Positions 1 to 12,818 of a DNA stretch of 64,000 nt are shown piece after piece. The notes under the pieces were generated by a model. It did not search any database and was not told where the DNA came from. It worked only from the letters and a program-made list of their open reading frames with translations. Location: contig NZ_FNHF01000001.1 in the NCBI RefSeq assembly GCF_900103695.1, positions 744,001 to 808,000 of the forward strand, written 5' to 3'. The DNA comes from Sediminibacillus halophilus. Its GTDB lineage: Bacteria > Bacillota > Bacilli > Bacillales > Amphibacillaceae. The position numbers and the translations under genes are program-made. The number at the start of each line of letters is the position of its first letter. Position 1 is the stretch's first letter.

Positions 1-48
1 ACTAATCAATATAAGTAAACTTGCCAACAGCCATCCTATTTTTTTCAT
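1..48 (-). CDS. N-terminus of a secreted or lipoprotein-type protein (partial)
   Basis: Only the first 16 codons are inside the window; the gene continues past the left edge. They read MKKIGWLLASLLILIS, with two lysines followed by a hydrophobic stretch, which is the start of a Sec signal peptide. An AGGAG ribosome binding site lies about 7 nt upstream of the ATG. A catabolite-responsive element sits directly upstream, so a sugar-binding lipoprotein or an extracellular hydrolase is a reasonable guess, but the product cannot be named. Confidence 0.6.
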   Translation of the reverse strand, partial: MKKIGWLLASLLILIS

Positions 49-66
49 TTCTTATCTCCTCCCGAT

Positions 67-80
67 TGCTAGCGCTTACA
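67..80 (-). promoter_or_regulatory. cre (CcpA) site
   Basis: On the minus strand the bases read TGTAAGCGCTAGCA, matching the cre consensus TGWAANCGNTNWCA at 13 of 14 positions. It lies between the start codon at 48 and the probable promoter, a position where bound CcpA blocks transcription. This implies glucose repression of the secreted protein that begins at 48. Confidence 0.6.
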
Positions 81-299
81 TAGTATTGTAACAGCTTTCA
101 TTTTTCTCACTATCCTGTAAACCTACAAAATCATCCGAAAATTTACGAACTTGAAAAAAGCATTCTATCTATTTGGAAAACTTCATTTCATTCTGTTTTG
201 CTGATTCTCTTGTCGCTACTTTCTAAGAAAAGAAATACCTCGCTCGGGTGTTATTCTGCAGAGAAACTTAATTCGCAGATAATAATTATAATCCATAAA

Positions 300-353
300 G
301 AAAAACCGAACGGGCTCGAATTGCAAGTTTTCGAATCCTCGATCGGTTTTGCT
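300..353 (-). terminator. Probable terminator of the fbpB-like operon
   Basis: An imperfect inverted repeat has AAAACCGA at one end and TCGGTTTT at the other, with a second inner pair (CTCGAA/TTCGAA). Read on the minus strand it ends in CGGTTTTTCTTT. It is about 115 nt beyond the stop codon of the membrane protein gene at 468. The rest of 81-467 shows no gene. Confidence 0.5.
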
Positions 354-467
354 TAACCACTATTTTTGTCCAGGCTTGTTTCTTTGTAATACACTAATTC
401 ACCTATCGTTCTTGAATAATTCTATGTGTACTTTTAAATTTCACCACCTGGCAGAATTTATTTCTCT

Positions 468-905
468 TTATTCGTTTTCTTTCCGGTTTTTTTCTTCCTG
501 AAGAAACTGTATAAACACGGACATGGCTAATACCGGTTGTTTTTTGATTGTTTCAATAAACCCTCGCTTTTGGTAATCATTGACTACATCACTTGCCTCA
601 ATACGCTCCATAATTTGTTCACTGCTGACCTTCCTTATTTCTTTACGGATCATTTTTGCTTCTTTATACAGCGCTATGCCGATGGATCCTAATAAAGCAA
701 ACAGTAAGAGCATGTAGACCATTTCGGTCCCTGCTCCATAACGATAAAGAAGGATGAACAAGTTACATACCGAAAAAACAATCAACGGAATGGATACAAG
801 CGTAAAAATCGTATTCTTTTTTATCAACGATTTTGCCTTGCTCATTACTCCCTCAATTTCATGTTGGATATATCCAGGCATGTTCTGGAACATAAAGTTA
901 TTCAT
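468..905 (-). CDS. Small two-helix membrane protein (DUF5392/YwnF-like)
   Basis: The 145-residue protein starts MNNFMFQNMPGYIQ, has two hydrophobic segments at about residues 33-54 and 61-80, and ends in a charged helical tail. The length and N-terminal motif resemble the DUF5392 (YwnF) family of Bacillaceae, whose function is unknown; the family call is from memory and moderate. The ATG overlaps the TGA of the FbpB-like gene (TGATG), so translation is probably coupled; a GTG one codon earlier is possible. The pair is the only apparent target of the manganese-type riboswitch upstream, which suggests a role in metal or envelope homeostasis. That role is inference. Confidence 0.7.
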   Translation of the reverse strand: MNNFMFQNMPGYIQHEIEGVMSKAKSLIKKNTIFTLVSIPLIVFSVCNLFILLYRYGAGTEMVYMLLLFALLGSIGIALYKEAKMIRKEIRKVSSEQIMERIEASDVVNDYQKRGFIETIKKQPVLAMSVFIQFLQEEKNRKENE

Positions 906-1042
906 CACTGTCCATCCCCCTTACCTGTTTTTAGGTATTTATCGTCCAACAATTTTTCAATCCTCTCCACTTCCTGTGAATTCCTGGTTAACTCTTGTTT
1001 ATTTTCTTCTATTAATGTCGAAAACGAAATATTCTTCCTCAT
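905..1042 (-). CDS. FbpB-family small basic protein
   Basis: A 45-residue protein beginning MRKNISFSTLIEENKQEL and continuing with a charged helix (ERIEKLLDDKY). This fits the FbpB family (Fur-regulated basic protein B), where the conserved core is an SF..L..ENK.EL motif followed by an IE-rich helix. In Bacillus subtilis FbpB works with the small RNA FsrA in iron sparing, probably as an RNA chaperone. A GGAGG site lies 7 nt before the ATG. Here it is preceded by a manganese-type riboswitch rather than an obvious Fur box, and its stop overlaps the start of the membrane protein gene. Confidence 0.75.
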   Translation of the reverse strand: MRKNISFSTLIEENKQELTRNSQEVERIEKLLDDKYLKTGKGDGQ

Positions 1043-1084
1043 GTTTTTTTCCTCCTTAACAGCTAGTTCCGCCTACATAAAACA

Positions 1085-1247
1085 AAAAGACCTATACCGA
1101 TTGCGGTATAGGTCTGTTTAAATTAAAAAACGACCTATACCTCTCAACAGGTAAGGTCTTGCTAACAACGAAAAGTTGCCAACAAAGCCGAGAGTGAAAA
1201 ACTCTGTATTGACGACTTTGCCGTAAAAGCTACTCCCCTTAAAGGAT
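1085..1247 (-). promoter_or_regulatory. yybP-ykoY (manganese) riboswitch with tandem terminators
   Basis: Read on the minus strand, 1247-1150 contains the conserved blocks of the yybP-ykoY aptamer: AAGGGGAGTAGC near the 5' end, then CTTTGTTGGCAAC, then GCAAGACCTTACC at the 3' end. Two mutually exclusive hairpins follow. In the first (1131-1158) GACCTTACC pairs with GGTATAGGTC and is followed by GTTTTTT. The second (1088-1115) is a perfect 11-bp stem, AGACCTATACC, followed by a T-rich tail. The GGTATAGGTC of the first hairpin can instead pair with the left arm of the second, a plausible antiterminator. Family knowledge: Mn2+ binding favours read-through. Downstream are the fbpB-like and DUF5392-like genes. 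Confidence 0.88.
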
Positions 1248-1264
1248 TATTAATTTATAATAAT

Positions 1265-1293
1265 ATAATAGCAACGTCATGTTCAATTGTCAA
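1265..1293 (-). promoter_or_regulatory. Sigma-A promoter of the manganese-riboswitch operon
   Basis: On the minus strand TTGACA (1288-1293) and TATTAT (1265-1270) are separated by 17 bp, a near-consensus sigma-A promoter. Transcription would start near 1258, about 10 nt before the riboswitch aptamer. Confidence 0.8.
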
Positions 1294-1455
1294 ACTATTA
1301 TGTGCTTTAATTAGTGACACCTCTGTTTTATCTCTATTACTGATTCCCAGCGCGGTCGTCCGATGAAGAGATTTTCCTTCGCTCGCAATGCAAGCCTGAT
1401 TTCTTTCTTTTTTTAATTCAAGAAGGGATAATACACTTTAAGGAGGAATGATACC

Positions 1456-1761
1456 ATGAAATGCAAAATAAATCGCAATGCTGCCAAAAAAATCAAGCAA
1501 TGGCTTGCCGATGATGGAGCAGAAGGACAAATGCTCCGGGTCTTTGTTTCTGAGTTCCATGGAAATCATGCCCATTACGACCTGACGCTCGATTATCCGA
1601 AAGAACACGACGAAATCGTTCAAACAGATAAGGAAATCGATGTGTTGATGGATAGCAGGGAAGATTTTCTGGACGGCGTTTGGATTCAATACTTTTATAT
1701 ACCTACCGAAGGATTTAAAATCACCAATTCCTCGAAGGGCCACCCGCCCCATATTCATTAA
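1456..1761 (+). CDS. HesB/IscA-like iron-sulfur biosynthesis family protein
   Basis: A 101-residue single-domain protein (MKCKINRNAAKKIKQWL) of the HesB-like fold found in Bacillus YneR-type proteins. It carries the expected alternating strands and the segment VFVSEFHGNHAHYDLTLDYP, but it lacks the three conserved cysteines of true A-type carriers. Cluster delivery is therefore not assured. The start is set by TAAGGAGG 8 nt upstream. It stands alone and ends at a bidirectional terminator shared with the convergent symporter gene. Confidence 0.75.
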   Translation: MKCKINRNAAKKIKQWLADDGAEGQMLRVFVSEFHGNHAHYDLTLDYPKEHDEIVQTDKEIDVLMDSREDFLDGVWIQYFYIPTEGFKITNSSKGHPPHIH

Positions 1762-1765
1762 AATC

Positions 1766-1795
1766 AATGCCGCCGTTATACGGCGGCATTCTTTG
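1766..1795. terminator. Bidirectional terminator
   Basis: A GC-rich hairpin, AATGCCGCCG / CGGCGGCATT, with a 4-nt loop lies between the convergent HesB-like gene and the symporter gene. T-rich bases flank it in both directions. Confidence 0.8.
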
Positions 1796-1869
1796 TAGAA
1801 AGGATTCTTCTATATGTTTGCAATCCAACCATATAATTTGAATGCTGATTCAACATCCTCTTCACTCAA

Positions 1870-3222
1870 TCACGCTGATCCGAAAATTCCGATCGTTGTG
1901 AGAAACACGACAATAATAGTAAGCGGGATTAGGTAACGCATCAGGCTTTTCCATATAGCATACCACGGAGAAGCCAGCCCTGAACTAAGCTTGAATTCCT
2001 GTTCCACCAGGGAACTCTCCATCCGATGTACAATAAAGACAGCGATTAGCAGACTTCCAATCGGAAGCAGTATGTTACTTACCAGATAGTCGGTCGCATC
2101 AAAAACAGTTAGCCCGAATATATGGAATCCGCTTATCGTACTAGAAGAAAGGGCAGCCGGTATTCCGGCAAAAAATACCACAATCCCGGCGATTAGCGTA
2201 ACGGGTTTTCGGCGCCGTTTCCCGCTTTCTGTGAAAGCTGAAACAATGATTTCCAACAGGCTGAATGAAGAAGTCAACGTAGCGAACAAAAACAATAACA
2301 GAAAAAGACATAGAAACAGCTCACCAAATGGCATTTGGGAAAACACAGATGGGAGTACGATGAACAATAAGCCTGGTCCTTCTGTCGGTTCAAGTCCAAA
2401 GGCGAAAACAACCGGAAAGATTGCCAGTCCGGCCAGAAGGGAAACGAAGATGTTCATCCCGACAACACTTCCAGCCGATGACGGGATGCTCACTTCTTTA
2501 TTCAGATAAGAGCTGTATGTAACCATGCATGAAAAACCAACAGCCAAAGAGAAAAAAGATTGTCCTAAAGCATACAGTACCCCTTCCCCGGTTATGTTGG
2601 AAAAGTCAGGACGCAAGAAAAAGCGAACCCCCTCCATTGCGCCATCCAGCGTCAAGGATCTGATAACCAGAATGATGAAAAAGATAAATAACAGCGGCAT
2701 CAACAGTTTGCTTGCCTGTTCGATCCCTTTCTTAATTCCGTATGAAATAACGATAATATTAATAAGCAAAAATAGGGCAAGGCCGATTAACGTAGCCAGC
2801 GGACTTCCTGTGACAGAACCAAACATCTCCCCATAGTCAGCAGAATCGGTGATCACCATTCCGGGTATTGCTCTGACACTGTATATCAATACCCAGCCTC
2901 CCACTACGCTATAAAAAGACAGAAGCAAAAAACAACCTACTATACCAAGCCTGCCAATCCAAGGCCAGTGGGAACGAGGTGCAAGAACTTTATAAGCAGT
3001 GACGGCTTCTTTACCTGCTCCTCTACCTATTATGAGCTCAGAAATCAACAAGGGCAGTCCGATCAATACTGTAAAAACAACAAATATCAGAAAAAACGCT
3101 CCCCCGCCGTTCATCCCGGTAACATAAGGAAATTTCCAAATCGCACCAAGGCCGATTGCAGCCCCCGCCGTCGAAAGAATAAATCCTATTTTTGAGGACC
3201 ACTGCTCTCGATTAGTTTTCAT
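1870..3222 (-). CDS. Neurotransmitter:sodium symporter (NSS) family transporter, probable tryptophan uptake
   Basis: A 450-residue integral membrane protein with about 11-12 hydrophobic segments. The first helix holds the NSS signature AAIGLGAIWKFPY (about residues 20-32), which builds the sodium and substrate sites in LeuT-fold transporters. The family imports amino acids with Na+. It is the last gene of the kynU-kynB-kynA run, 47 nt after kynA, with its own GGAGG site. Tryptophan or kynurenine transport is inferred from this position only. The stop TGA is followed in frame by 19 sense codons before TAG, so the C-terminus may have been shortened recently. Confidence 0.85.
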   Translation of the reverse strand: MKTNREQWSSKIGFILSTAGAAIGLGAIWKFPYVTGMNGGGAFFLIFVVFTVLIGLPLLISELIIGRGAGKEAVTAYKVLAPRSHWPWIGRLGIVGCFLLLSFYSVVGGWVLIYSVRAIPGMVITDSADYGEMFGSVTGSPLATLIGLALFLLINIIVISYGIKKGIEQASKLLMPLLFIFFIILVIRSLTLDGAMEGVRFFLRPDFSNITGEGVLYALGQSFFSLAVGFSCMVTYSSYLNKEVSIPSSAGSVVGMNIFVSLLAGLAIFPVVFAFGLEPTEGPGLLFIVLPSVFSQMPFGELFLCLFLLLFLFATLTSSFSLLEIIVSAFTESGKRRRKPVTLIAGIVVFFAGIPAALSSSTISGFHIFGLTVFDATDYLVSNILLPIGSLLIAVFIVHRMESSLVEQEFKLSSGLASPWYAIWKSLMRYLIPLTIIVVFLTTIGIFGSA

Positions 3223-3269
3223 ATCATCCCTCCAATTCTGCTATTTTAATATAAAAGGTAATCTATTCG

Positions 3270-4109
3270 CTATATTTTCGTCCGCAAATTCCACAACTCA
3301 GGAAAAAAATAATGATCGAGGACCTTTTTTAAATAACCCACCCCCGAAGATCCACCCGTCCCCGTCTTATGACCTATGATCCGTTCAACTGTTTTCATGT
3401 GACGGAACCGCCACTGTTGCAGGAAATCCTCAATGTCGACCAGCTTCTCTGCCAGCTCATAAAGCGACCAGTATTGATCGATATTTTCATAAACCTTCAG
3501 CCAAGCTTTTTCCACACTAGCATCAGCTTCATATGGTTCAGAAAAATCCCTTTCTAAAATTTCGGGATTGATTGGCAGACCCGCCCTATCAAGGGCCTGT
3601 ATGGCGGCATCATATAAACCGGGCGCACGATAAGCCTCCAATAATTGCTGATAGATCACGGGATTTTGCTGATAGATTTTTAATGCATGTGATGTTTTAT
3701 AGCCCAGTGAAAACTCGATCAGCCGATATTGATAGGATTGAAACCCAGAGGCCTGGCCGAGCTTATCCCGAAACTCAATATATTCGCTGGGAGTCAAAGT
3801 AGACAACACATCCCAGGCGGCGATAATTTGTTTTTGGGTTTTCTTCACTCGCGCCAGCATTTTGAAGGCTTCTGACAACTTCCCATTATGAATCGCCTGA
3901 ATCGCCGATTGAATTTCATGCAGAATCAGTTTCATCCACAGCTCACTCACTTGGTGAATGATAATAAACAGCATTTCATCATGGTGATCAGATAGCGGCT
4001 TCTGACTGGACAACAAACGATCGAGATCTAAATAATCGCTGTACGTCATTTTTTCCAAAAAATCGGTATGGATGCCATTTTCTCTAGAATCATTGTTTCT
4101 GTCAGTCAT
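3270..4109 (-). CDS. kynA: Tryptophan 2,3-dioxygenase
   Basis: KynA opens the indole ring of L-tryptophan with O2 to give N-formylkynurenine, using heme. The 279-residue protein shows the family hallmarks: the N-terminal [13 protein letters not shown], the substrate-site segment [10 protein letters not shown], and the C-terminal [12 protein letters not shown] with the proximal heme ligand near His237, followed by [11 protein letters not shown]. An AGAGGAGG site precedes the ATG at 4109. An in-frame ATG at 4127 would read through that site and is less likely. It is 18 nt downstream of kynB and is clearly in an operon with kynB and kynU. Confidence 0.95.
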   Translation of the reverse strand: MTDRNNDSRENGIHTDFLEKMTYSDYLDLDRLLSSQKPLSDHHDEMLFIIIHQVSELWMKLILHEIQSAIQAIHNGKLSEAFKMLARVKKTQKQIIAAWDVLSTLTPSEYIEFRDKLGQASGFQSYQYRLIEFSLGYKTSHALKIYQQNPVIYQQLLEAYRAPGLYDAAIQALDRAGLPINPEILERDFSEPYEADASVEKAWLKVYENIDQYWSLYELAEKLVDIEDFLQQWRFRHMKTVERIIGHKTGTGGSSGVGYLKKVLDHYFFPELWNLRTKI

Positions 4110-4127
4110 TTCTTTCCTCCTCTTCAT

Positions 4128-4757
4128 TTACAGACATCGTAGTACTGCACGTACCGGGCTCCCGTCAGCTTCTTCCAGTGCTAATGGCAGAGCGATGAGT
4201 TCATATTCTCCAGGAACTATATGATCGAGCATGATGTTTTCCAGTATATATATATTGTTATCATGTAAAGCATGATGAACTGGTAATTCCTTACTTTCTA
4301 TTGGGTCAACAGATGGCATGTCGACTCCTAAAAGCTCTACTCCCCGTTCTTTTAAAAAGGGGCCAATATCTGGATCAAGCAGAGGCATTTTTTCGGGAAA
4401 TCGTTCAGGTATATTCGGAAGCGAGCTGTGCAAGAGCAATCGTTTAACCCCATCAAGCTGGTTTTTCGACAGAATGTTTGCATCGATTTTTTCTGTATGA
4501 GATACGTCAATAACTTTAGCCGGACCGATGTACGTGTCAACCGGGATATCAAGAACACGTTTGCCTTGGTTATTATAATGAAAAGGTGCATCAATGTGAG
4601 TACCTGTATGACAGCTGGCACTGATTTGACCAATATTAACGGAGCCCGTTTGTTCTTTGGAAAAGGTAAGGCGGTAGGAAAATGGTTCATCTCCCGGCCA
4701 GTGAGCAATCCTGTCCGACAGGGGTTGAGTGATATCTATCCATTCTGATGATTTCAT
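4128..4757 (-). CDS. kynB: Kynurenine formamidase
   Basis: KynB hydrolyses N-formylkynurenine to kynurenine and formate. The 209-residue protein has the bacterial cyclase-like metal-dependent formamidase fold, with the metal-binding signature CHTGTHIDAPFHY at about residues 49-61 and the segment LGVDMPSVDP later. Its ATG is one base after the kynU stop codon, and its stop is 18 nt before the kynA start, so all three are translated from one message. Confidence 0.95.
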   Translation of the reverse strand: MKSSEWIDITQPLSDRIAHWPGDEPFSYRLTFSKEQTGSVNIGQISASCHTGTHIDAPFHYNNQGKRVLDIPVDTYIGPAKVIDVSHTEKIDANILSKNQLDGVKRLLLHSSLPNIPERFPEKMPLLDPDIGPFLKERGVELLGVDMPSVDPIESKELPVHHALHDNNIYILENIMLDHIVPGEYELIALPLALEEADGSPVRAVLRCL

Positions 4758-4758
4758 T

Positions 4759-6051
4759 TTATGCTATTACCTCCCGCTTCTTTTCAAAGCGCAGAAAACG
4801 CTCTTCTTCCATGATAGTCCTTAATAAATCGACTACCTGCCACACTTCTTCAAATGTATTATATAGAGCAACGGGCGCCAGTCTTATACCGTTGGGAGCC
4901 CGAAAATCCGGGATCACCCCTGCCTCCTTCAACGCTTTGCATATCCGGACAGCCTCTTCATGCTCGATGAAAATATGACCACCACGGGAATCATGCGAGA
5001 GAGGATTTGCTATCGTAAAGTGGTAACCATGCAAGCGACGCCTCACTAAGGATAGTAAATAATCCGTCAGTTTCAGTGATTTGGTACGAATCTGTTCAAT
5101 ACCTGCCTCCGCGAACATATTTAAAGAACCTATCAATGGAGCCATGCTGAGGACGTGAGGAGTTCCGATTTGAAAGGCTCCCGCCGTAGCTGCCGGACTT
5201 AAGTTATGCTCCATATCAAATTGTTTTTCTTTGTCCGAACTGAACCACCCAGCTAAACCAGGGTTCCTGCCGAAAAAGCGCCGGTTTACATACAGACCTC
5301 CCACACTCCCTGGCCCGCCATTCAAATGCTTGTATGTACACCAGAAAGCAAAGTCGACTTCCCATTCATCCAATTGATGGGGTATTACACCAATAGAATG
5401 ACACAAGTCAAAACCAATCAGAATTCCACGTGAATGTGCAGCCTCGGTCAAACGTTTGATATCAAGCACCTGACCACTTCGGTAAAGGACACTCGGCAAC
5501 ACGATCAGAGCAATTTCGTCCGTCATTTCCGAAATAATCTGTTGTTCATCCAGTGTTCTGCCGTCCGTGCTTTTCACTTGGATGAGATGTTTATCCGGAT
5601 CATATCCTTTTTGCTCTAGCTGGCTCTGTAAAGCGTAAATATCTGAAGGAAAATTAAGTTCATCCGCTAAAATTTTAGTCCTGCTGCCACTTGGCTGATA
5701 AAAACTGGCGACAAGCTGGTGCAAATTAATTGTGGTTGAACCAGTGACGACCACTTCCTCCGGTTCAGCCCCTACTAACGGTGCAGATAACTCCCCTAGC
5801 GACTCCGCCAAGTAGTACCATGGGTTTTCTCCTGAAGTCCAGCCGTTAATACCGAATTGTTTCCAAGAATCCAACACATGATGGACAGCTTTTTCTGCAG
5901 GCTTTGAGAGCAATCCCAATGAATTGCCGTCAAAGTAGATAATATCCTTTTCTATGTAAAATTCATTGCGAAAGTCGGCTAGTGGGTCCTGTTGATCCAG
6001 TTGTTTTGCGTAGTCTCTGCTCCACCAATTTTCGTCCTGTTTTATTTCCAT
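4759..6051 (-). CDS. kynU: Kynureninase
   Basis: KynU is a PLP enzyme that cleaves kynurenine to anthranilate and alanine. The 430-residue protein, the usual length, contains the PLP-lysine motif [15 protein letters not shown] with Lys241, and the N-terminal [13 protein letters not shown]. The start is the ATG at 6051, which has AAGGAGG 10 nt upstream; the frame is open further upstream but would run through the promoter. It is the first gene of kynU-kynB-kynA-transporter. There is no kynurenine monooxygenase, so the route ends at anthranilate. Confidence 0.95.
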   Translation of the reverse strand: MEIKQDENWWSRDYAKQLDQQDPLADFRNEFYIEKDIIYFDGNSLGLLSKPAEKAVHHVLDSWKQFGINGWTSGENPWYYLAESLGELSAPLVGAEPEEVVVTGSTTINLHQLVASFYQPSGSRTKILADELNFPSDIYALQSQLEQKGYDPDKHLIQVKSTDGRTLDEQQIISEMTDEIALIVLPSVLYRSGQVLDIKRLTEAAHSRGILIGFDLCHSIGVIPHQLDEWEVDFAFWCTYKHLNGGPGSVGGLYVNRRFFGRNPGLAGWFSSDKEKQFDMEHNLSPAATAGAFQIGTPHVLSMAPLIGSLNMFAEAGIEQIRTKSLKLTDYLLSLVRRRLHGYHFTIANPLSHDSRGGHIFIEHEEAVRICKALKEAGVIPDFRAPNGIRLAPVALYNTFEEVWQVVDLLRTIMEEERFLRFEKKREVIA

Positions 6052-6088
6052 CAGTCTCCGCCTCCTTTTGAAAAATTCTGTCAATTCG

Positions 6089-6117
6089 ACTATATAGTTT
6101 ACCTGCAAGGATGTCAA
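6089..6117 (-). promoter_or_regulatory. Promoter of the kyn operon
   Basis: On the minus strand TTGACA (6112-6117) is 17 bp from TATAGT (6089-6094). The start point would be near 6082, leaving a leader of about 30 nt. There is no room for a T-box or TRAP-type leader, so control would be at initiation. Bases 6118-6348 upstream carry no gene. Confidence 0.75.
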
Positions 6118-6348
6118 CGACTGCCAGAATGCTGCCCTGATTCCTTTTTGCGTTATCATCCAACCAGCTTCTCTTAGTAATAAAGCGTTAATTCTATTTA
6201 TCTATCTTCCGCTTAAGCGATTGCTCCAGTTAAGTCCTTAGTACTAAGCAGCTCTCAAAGGGGTTTAGCAATCTTAAAAATTTGAAGAAAATCTTAAAAT
6301 TATCCAGTTTTTATCCCTGGTATTTCTATCAAAAACAATTATAGTCTA

Positions 6349-6362
6349 TGTAAGCGTTTACT
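6349..6362 (+). promoter_or_regulatory. cre site upstream of the beta-galactosidase
   Basis: TGTAAGCGTTTACT matches the cre consensus at 13 of 14 positions. A TATAGT-like -10 box lies just upstream (6340-6345), placing the site at the start of transcription, where CcpA represses. The leader to the gene is about 190 nt and contains an extra GAAAGGAGGAATT motif near 6490 with no start codon behind it. Confidence 0.65.
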
Positions 6363-6547
6363 TAAACTGGCATAAGCGCTCCCCGATTCCCACCTTTGTC
6401 CTACACCACGTTATTGTTGGCTTCCGTTCTCTGCGTATTTATTTGGCACAAGCAGCTTTCATTCTTATAAAGGTGCTTAATTTAATCCTTGAAAGGAGGA
6501 ATTACTCTAGCTTTCTTATCTTAATCAAAGAAAAAGGAGGACGTTGA

Positions 6548-11005
<4,458 letters not shown>

Positions 11006-11011
11006 ACGGTG

Positions 11012-11055
11012 ACCAGCTGCCTCTCTTTTGAAAGAGGCAGCTGGACGTTTTTTCT
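11012..11055 (+). terminator. Terminator after the beta-galactosidase
   Basis: CCAGCTGCCTCT pairs perfectly with AGAGGCAGCTGG around a short loop and is followed by ACGTTTTTTCT. It separates the enzyme gene from the lipoprotein gene. Confidence 0.9.
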
Positions 11056-11171
11056 ATTAAAAAAGGTATGCTTTTTGGATTTTTTGTCCATCCCATTAAT
11101 GATACAGTTATTTTTGTAACGTTATTGCTGTTAAGGACGTCTAATCGACAAATGATACGGGAGGTTGTGGA

Positions 11172-11633
11172 ATGAAAAGAGCATTCCTTTTTTTATTATT
11201 GGCAGCTGCAATACTGGCAGCCTGTGGTTCAAACAATCAGGATAAGGAGGCGGAAGAAGTGAATGGAAACGGTGACGGTTCCCCGAATCAGGTAAATGCA
11301 GAATTAATGGAACAGAGTCCACTGGTTTATCAATATTCCATTAGCAATCAAAGCGATGAAAAGATTAAGCTAGAATTCACAAGTTCCCAACGGTATGATT
11401 ACAAAATAACCAATGATGCCGGCGAACAAGTTTTTCTCTATTCCAGTGTTACATCTTTTGCCCAAGTTATGGGGGAAGAAACGCTTAATCCTGGTGACAC
11501 CCTTGATTATCAGATCGATTTACGTGAACGTGACATGGAACCAGGCGATTACAAGTTGACAGCTTGGTTGACACCGAGCGGCGGGGAGAAATACAAAATC
11601 GAACAATCCTTCACCATACCGGGAGAAGAATAA
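11172..11633 (+). CDS. Lipoprotein with a BsuPI-like domain
   Basis: The 153-residue protein has a type II signal peptide with lipobox LAAC (Cys18), an acidic linker to about residue 45, and a beta-sandwich domain resembling the BsuPI family. Motifs are VYQYSISNQSDEKIKLEF, SSQRYDYKI and the end LNPGDTLDYQIDL. BsuPI was described as an intracellular proteinase inhibitor, but lipid-anchored versions are common in Bacillaceae and their role is unsettled. It has its own RBS (GGGAGG) and stands alone between two terminators. Confidence 0.75.
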   Translation: MKRAFLFLLLAAAILAACGSNNQDKEAEEVNGNGDGSPNQVNAELMEQSPLVYQYSISNQSDEKIKLEFTSSQRYDYKITNDAGEQVFLYSSVTSFAQVMGEETLNPGDTLDYQIDLRERDMEPGDYKLTAWLTPSGGEKYKIEQSFTIPGEE

Positions 11634-11679
11634 AAAGACCAGGGCTCCCTCTTACAGCAAGGGAACCCTGGTCTTTTCG
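11632..11679. terminator. Bidirectional terminator
   Basis: AAAAAGACCAGGGCTCCCT pairs with AGGGAACCCTGGTCTTTTC. It serves both the lipoprotein gene (+) and the converging acetyltransferase pseudogene (-); its right part overlaps the end of the latter. Confidence 0.85.
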
Positions 11680-12236
11680 TTAACTTTTGCGTAAATACAA
11701 GTGTTTCTAAGATGCTTACCATCCGCCGAGACATCCTCGCTCTTCAATATCCCTTCAAGTTCGTAATCCAGCTTTTCCGGAATTGCCCGGCTTTTAAAAT
11801 TCTTTTCCTCACATCTAATTTCCACACGATTACAGTTTAGTTGATCAAATGCAAAGCTGGTCAAGGCGTCAATTGCCTCTGTCATTTATCCAAGCCCAGT
11901 GTACTTTGTATCGATCCAGTAACCTAACTCGCATTTTGGTACATCCCAATCAATATTGTGTAAACCGGAAGAACCGATAAACGCATTTGTTTCCCGGTGA
12001 AATAACAAATATCTTAATTTTTCCCGCTTAAGAAAACGGATATATGCCTCTCTAATATCCGCTTCACTATCTGATTCCGTTGGAGTAGTTTGAGCAAACG
12101 GCATCCATGGACGCAATTCTTCGATTGATCGTTTGACCGCCTGATTGACAATTTCTCCATCACCATGTTCGGGCCTGCGTAAAAGCAGCCTTTCTGTTTT
12201 TAATTCAACAGGTATATCCAATAAGACAGGATTCAA
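11652..12236 (-). pseudogene. GNAT (RimJ/RimL-type) acetyltransferase broken by an in-frame TAA
   Basis: Two halves lie in the same frame without any gap. The first (12236-11886) covers the GNAT N-terminus, from TERLLLRRPEHGDGE to GYWIDTKYTGLG. The frame then meets TAA at 11886-11888 and resumes as MTEAIDALTSFAFDQLNCNR, exactly the continuation expected in this family. One substitution, probably from a tyrosine codon, explains the break; the intact product would be about 194 residues. The acetyl-CoA binding site is split, so activity from either half is unlikely. The gene follows the maltose acetyltransferase by 24 nt. A sequencing error is possible. Confidence 0.85.
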
Positions 12237-12260
12237 TGGAGTCCCCCCTCTTGTCAGTTG

Positions 12261-12818
12261 TTATTTTACTTCCTTAAGAATACTCGCCGGCGCTCCCCCG
12301 GCTACAACATTTGCCGGGATATCCCTTGTGACAACAGAGCCGGAGGCAATAATAGCGTTATCGCCAATCGTAACACCAGGGTTTATTACTGTCCTTCCAC
12401 CTATCCAGACATTATTTCCAATGGTAACTGGTTTTCCAAATTCAGCACCGGCCTTACGAGCTTCCGGATCAAGTGGATGAGCAGCTGTGTATATATGTAC
12501 ACCAGGAGCCAATAAACAATGATCGCCTATGCGCACCTCGCAAACGTCAAGTATCGTGCAATCAAAATTTGCATAGAACCCTTCTCCAACATGAATATTA
12601 TAACCATAATCACATCGGAAGGTCGGCTCTACAAAAAAACGATCACCACTCGAACCAAACAGCTCCTTAAGAAGATCCCTGCGCCTCTCGTCATCAAACT
12701 CAGCCGTTTGGTTGTAAAGTCTGGTCAGCCTGCGGGCATTCTTGCGATCAGCAACCAACTCTGGATCGCCAGCATTATATAATTCACCGCCGATCATTTT
12801 TTCTCTTTCTGTTTTCAT
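12261..12818 (-). CDS. maa: Maltose O-acetyltransferase
   Basis: A left-handed beta-helix acetyltransferase that moves acetyl from acetyl-CoA to maltose or glucose, probably for detoxification of surplus sugar. The 185-residue protein starts [21 protein letters not shown], has the Mac/NodL N-terminal cap, and then hexapeptide repeats ([33 protein letters not shown]). The active-site His lies in [11 protein letters not shown], and the end is [12 protein letters not shown]. The start is set by GAGAAGGGAAG ahead of the ATG. It is first in a pair with the broken GNAT gene. Confidence 0.88.
   Translation of the reverse strand: MKTEREKMIGGELYNAGDPELVADRKNARRLTRLYNQTAEFDDERRRDLLKELFGSSGDRFFVEPTFRCDYGYNIHVGEGFYANFDCTILDVCEVRIGDHCLLAPGVHIYTAAHPLDPEARKAGAEFGKPVTIGNNVWIGGRTVINPGVTIGDNAIIASGSVVTRDIPANVVAGGAPASILKEVK

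Noticed and set aside
754-1121. Plus-strand frames of 86-101 codons opposite the fbpB-like and membrane protein genes
   Set aside because: They have no RBS and lie opposite an operon with a riboswitch, promoter and coupled starts.
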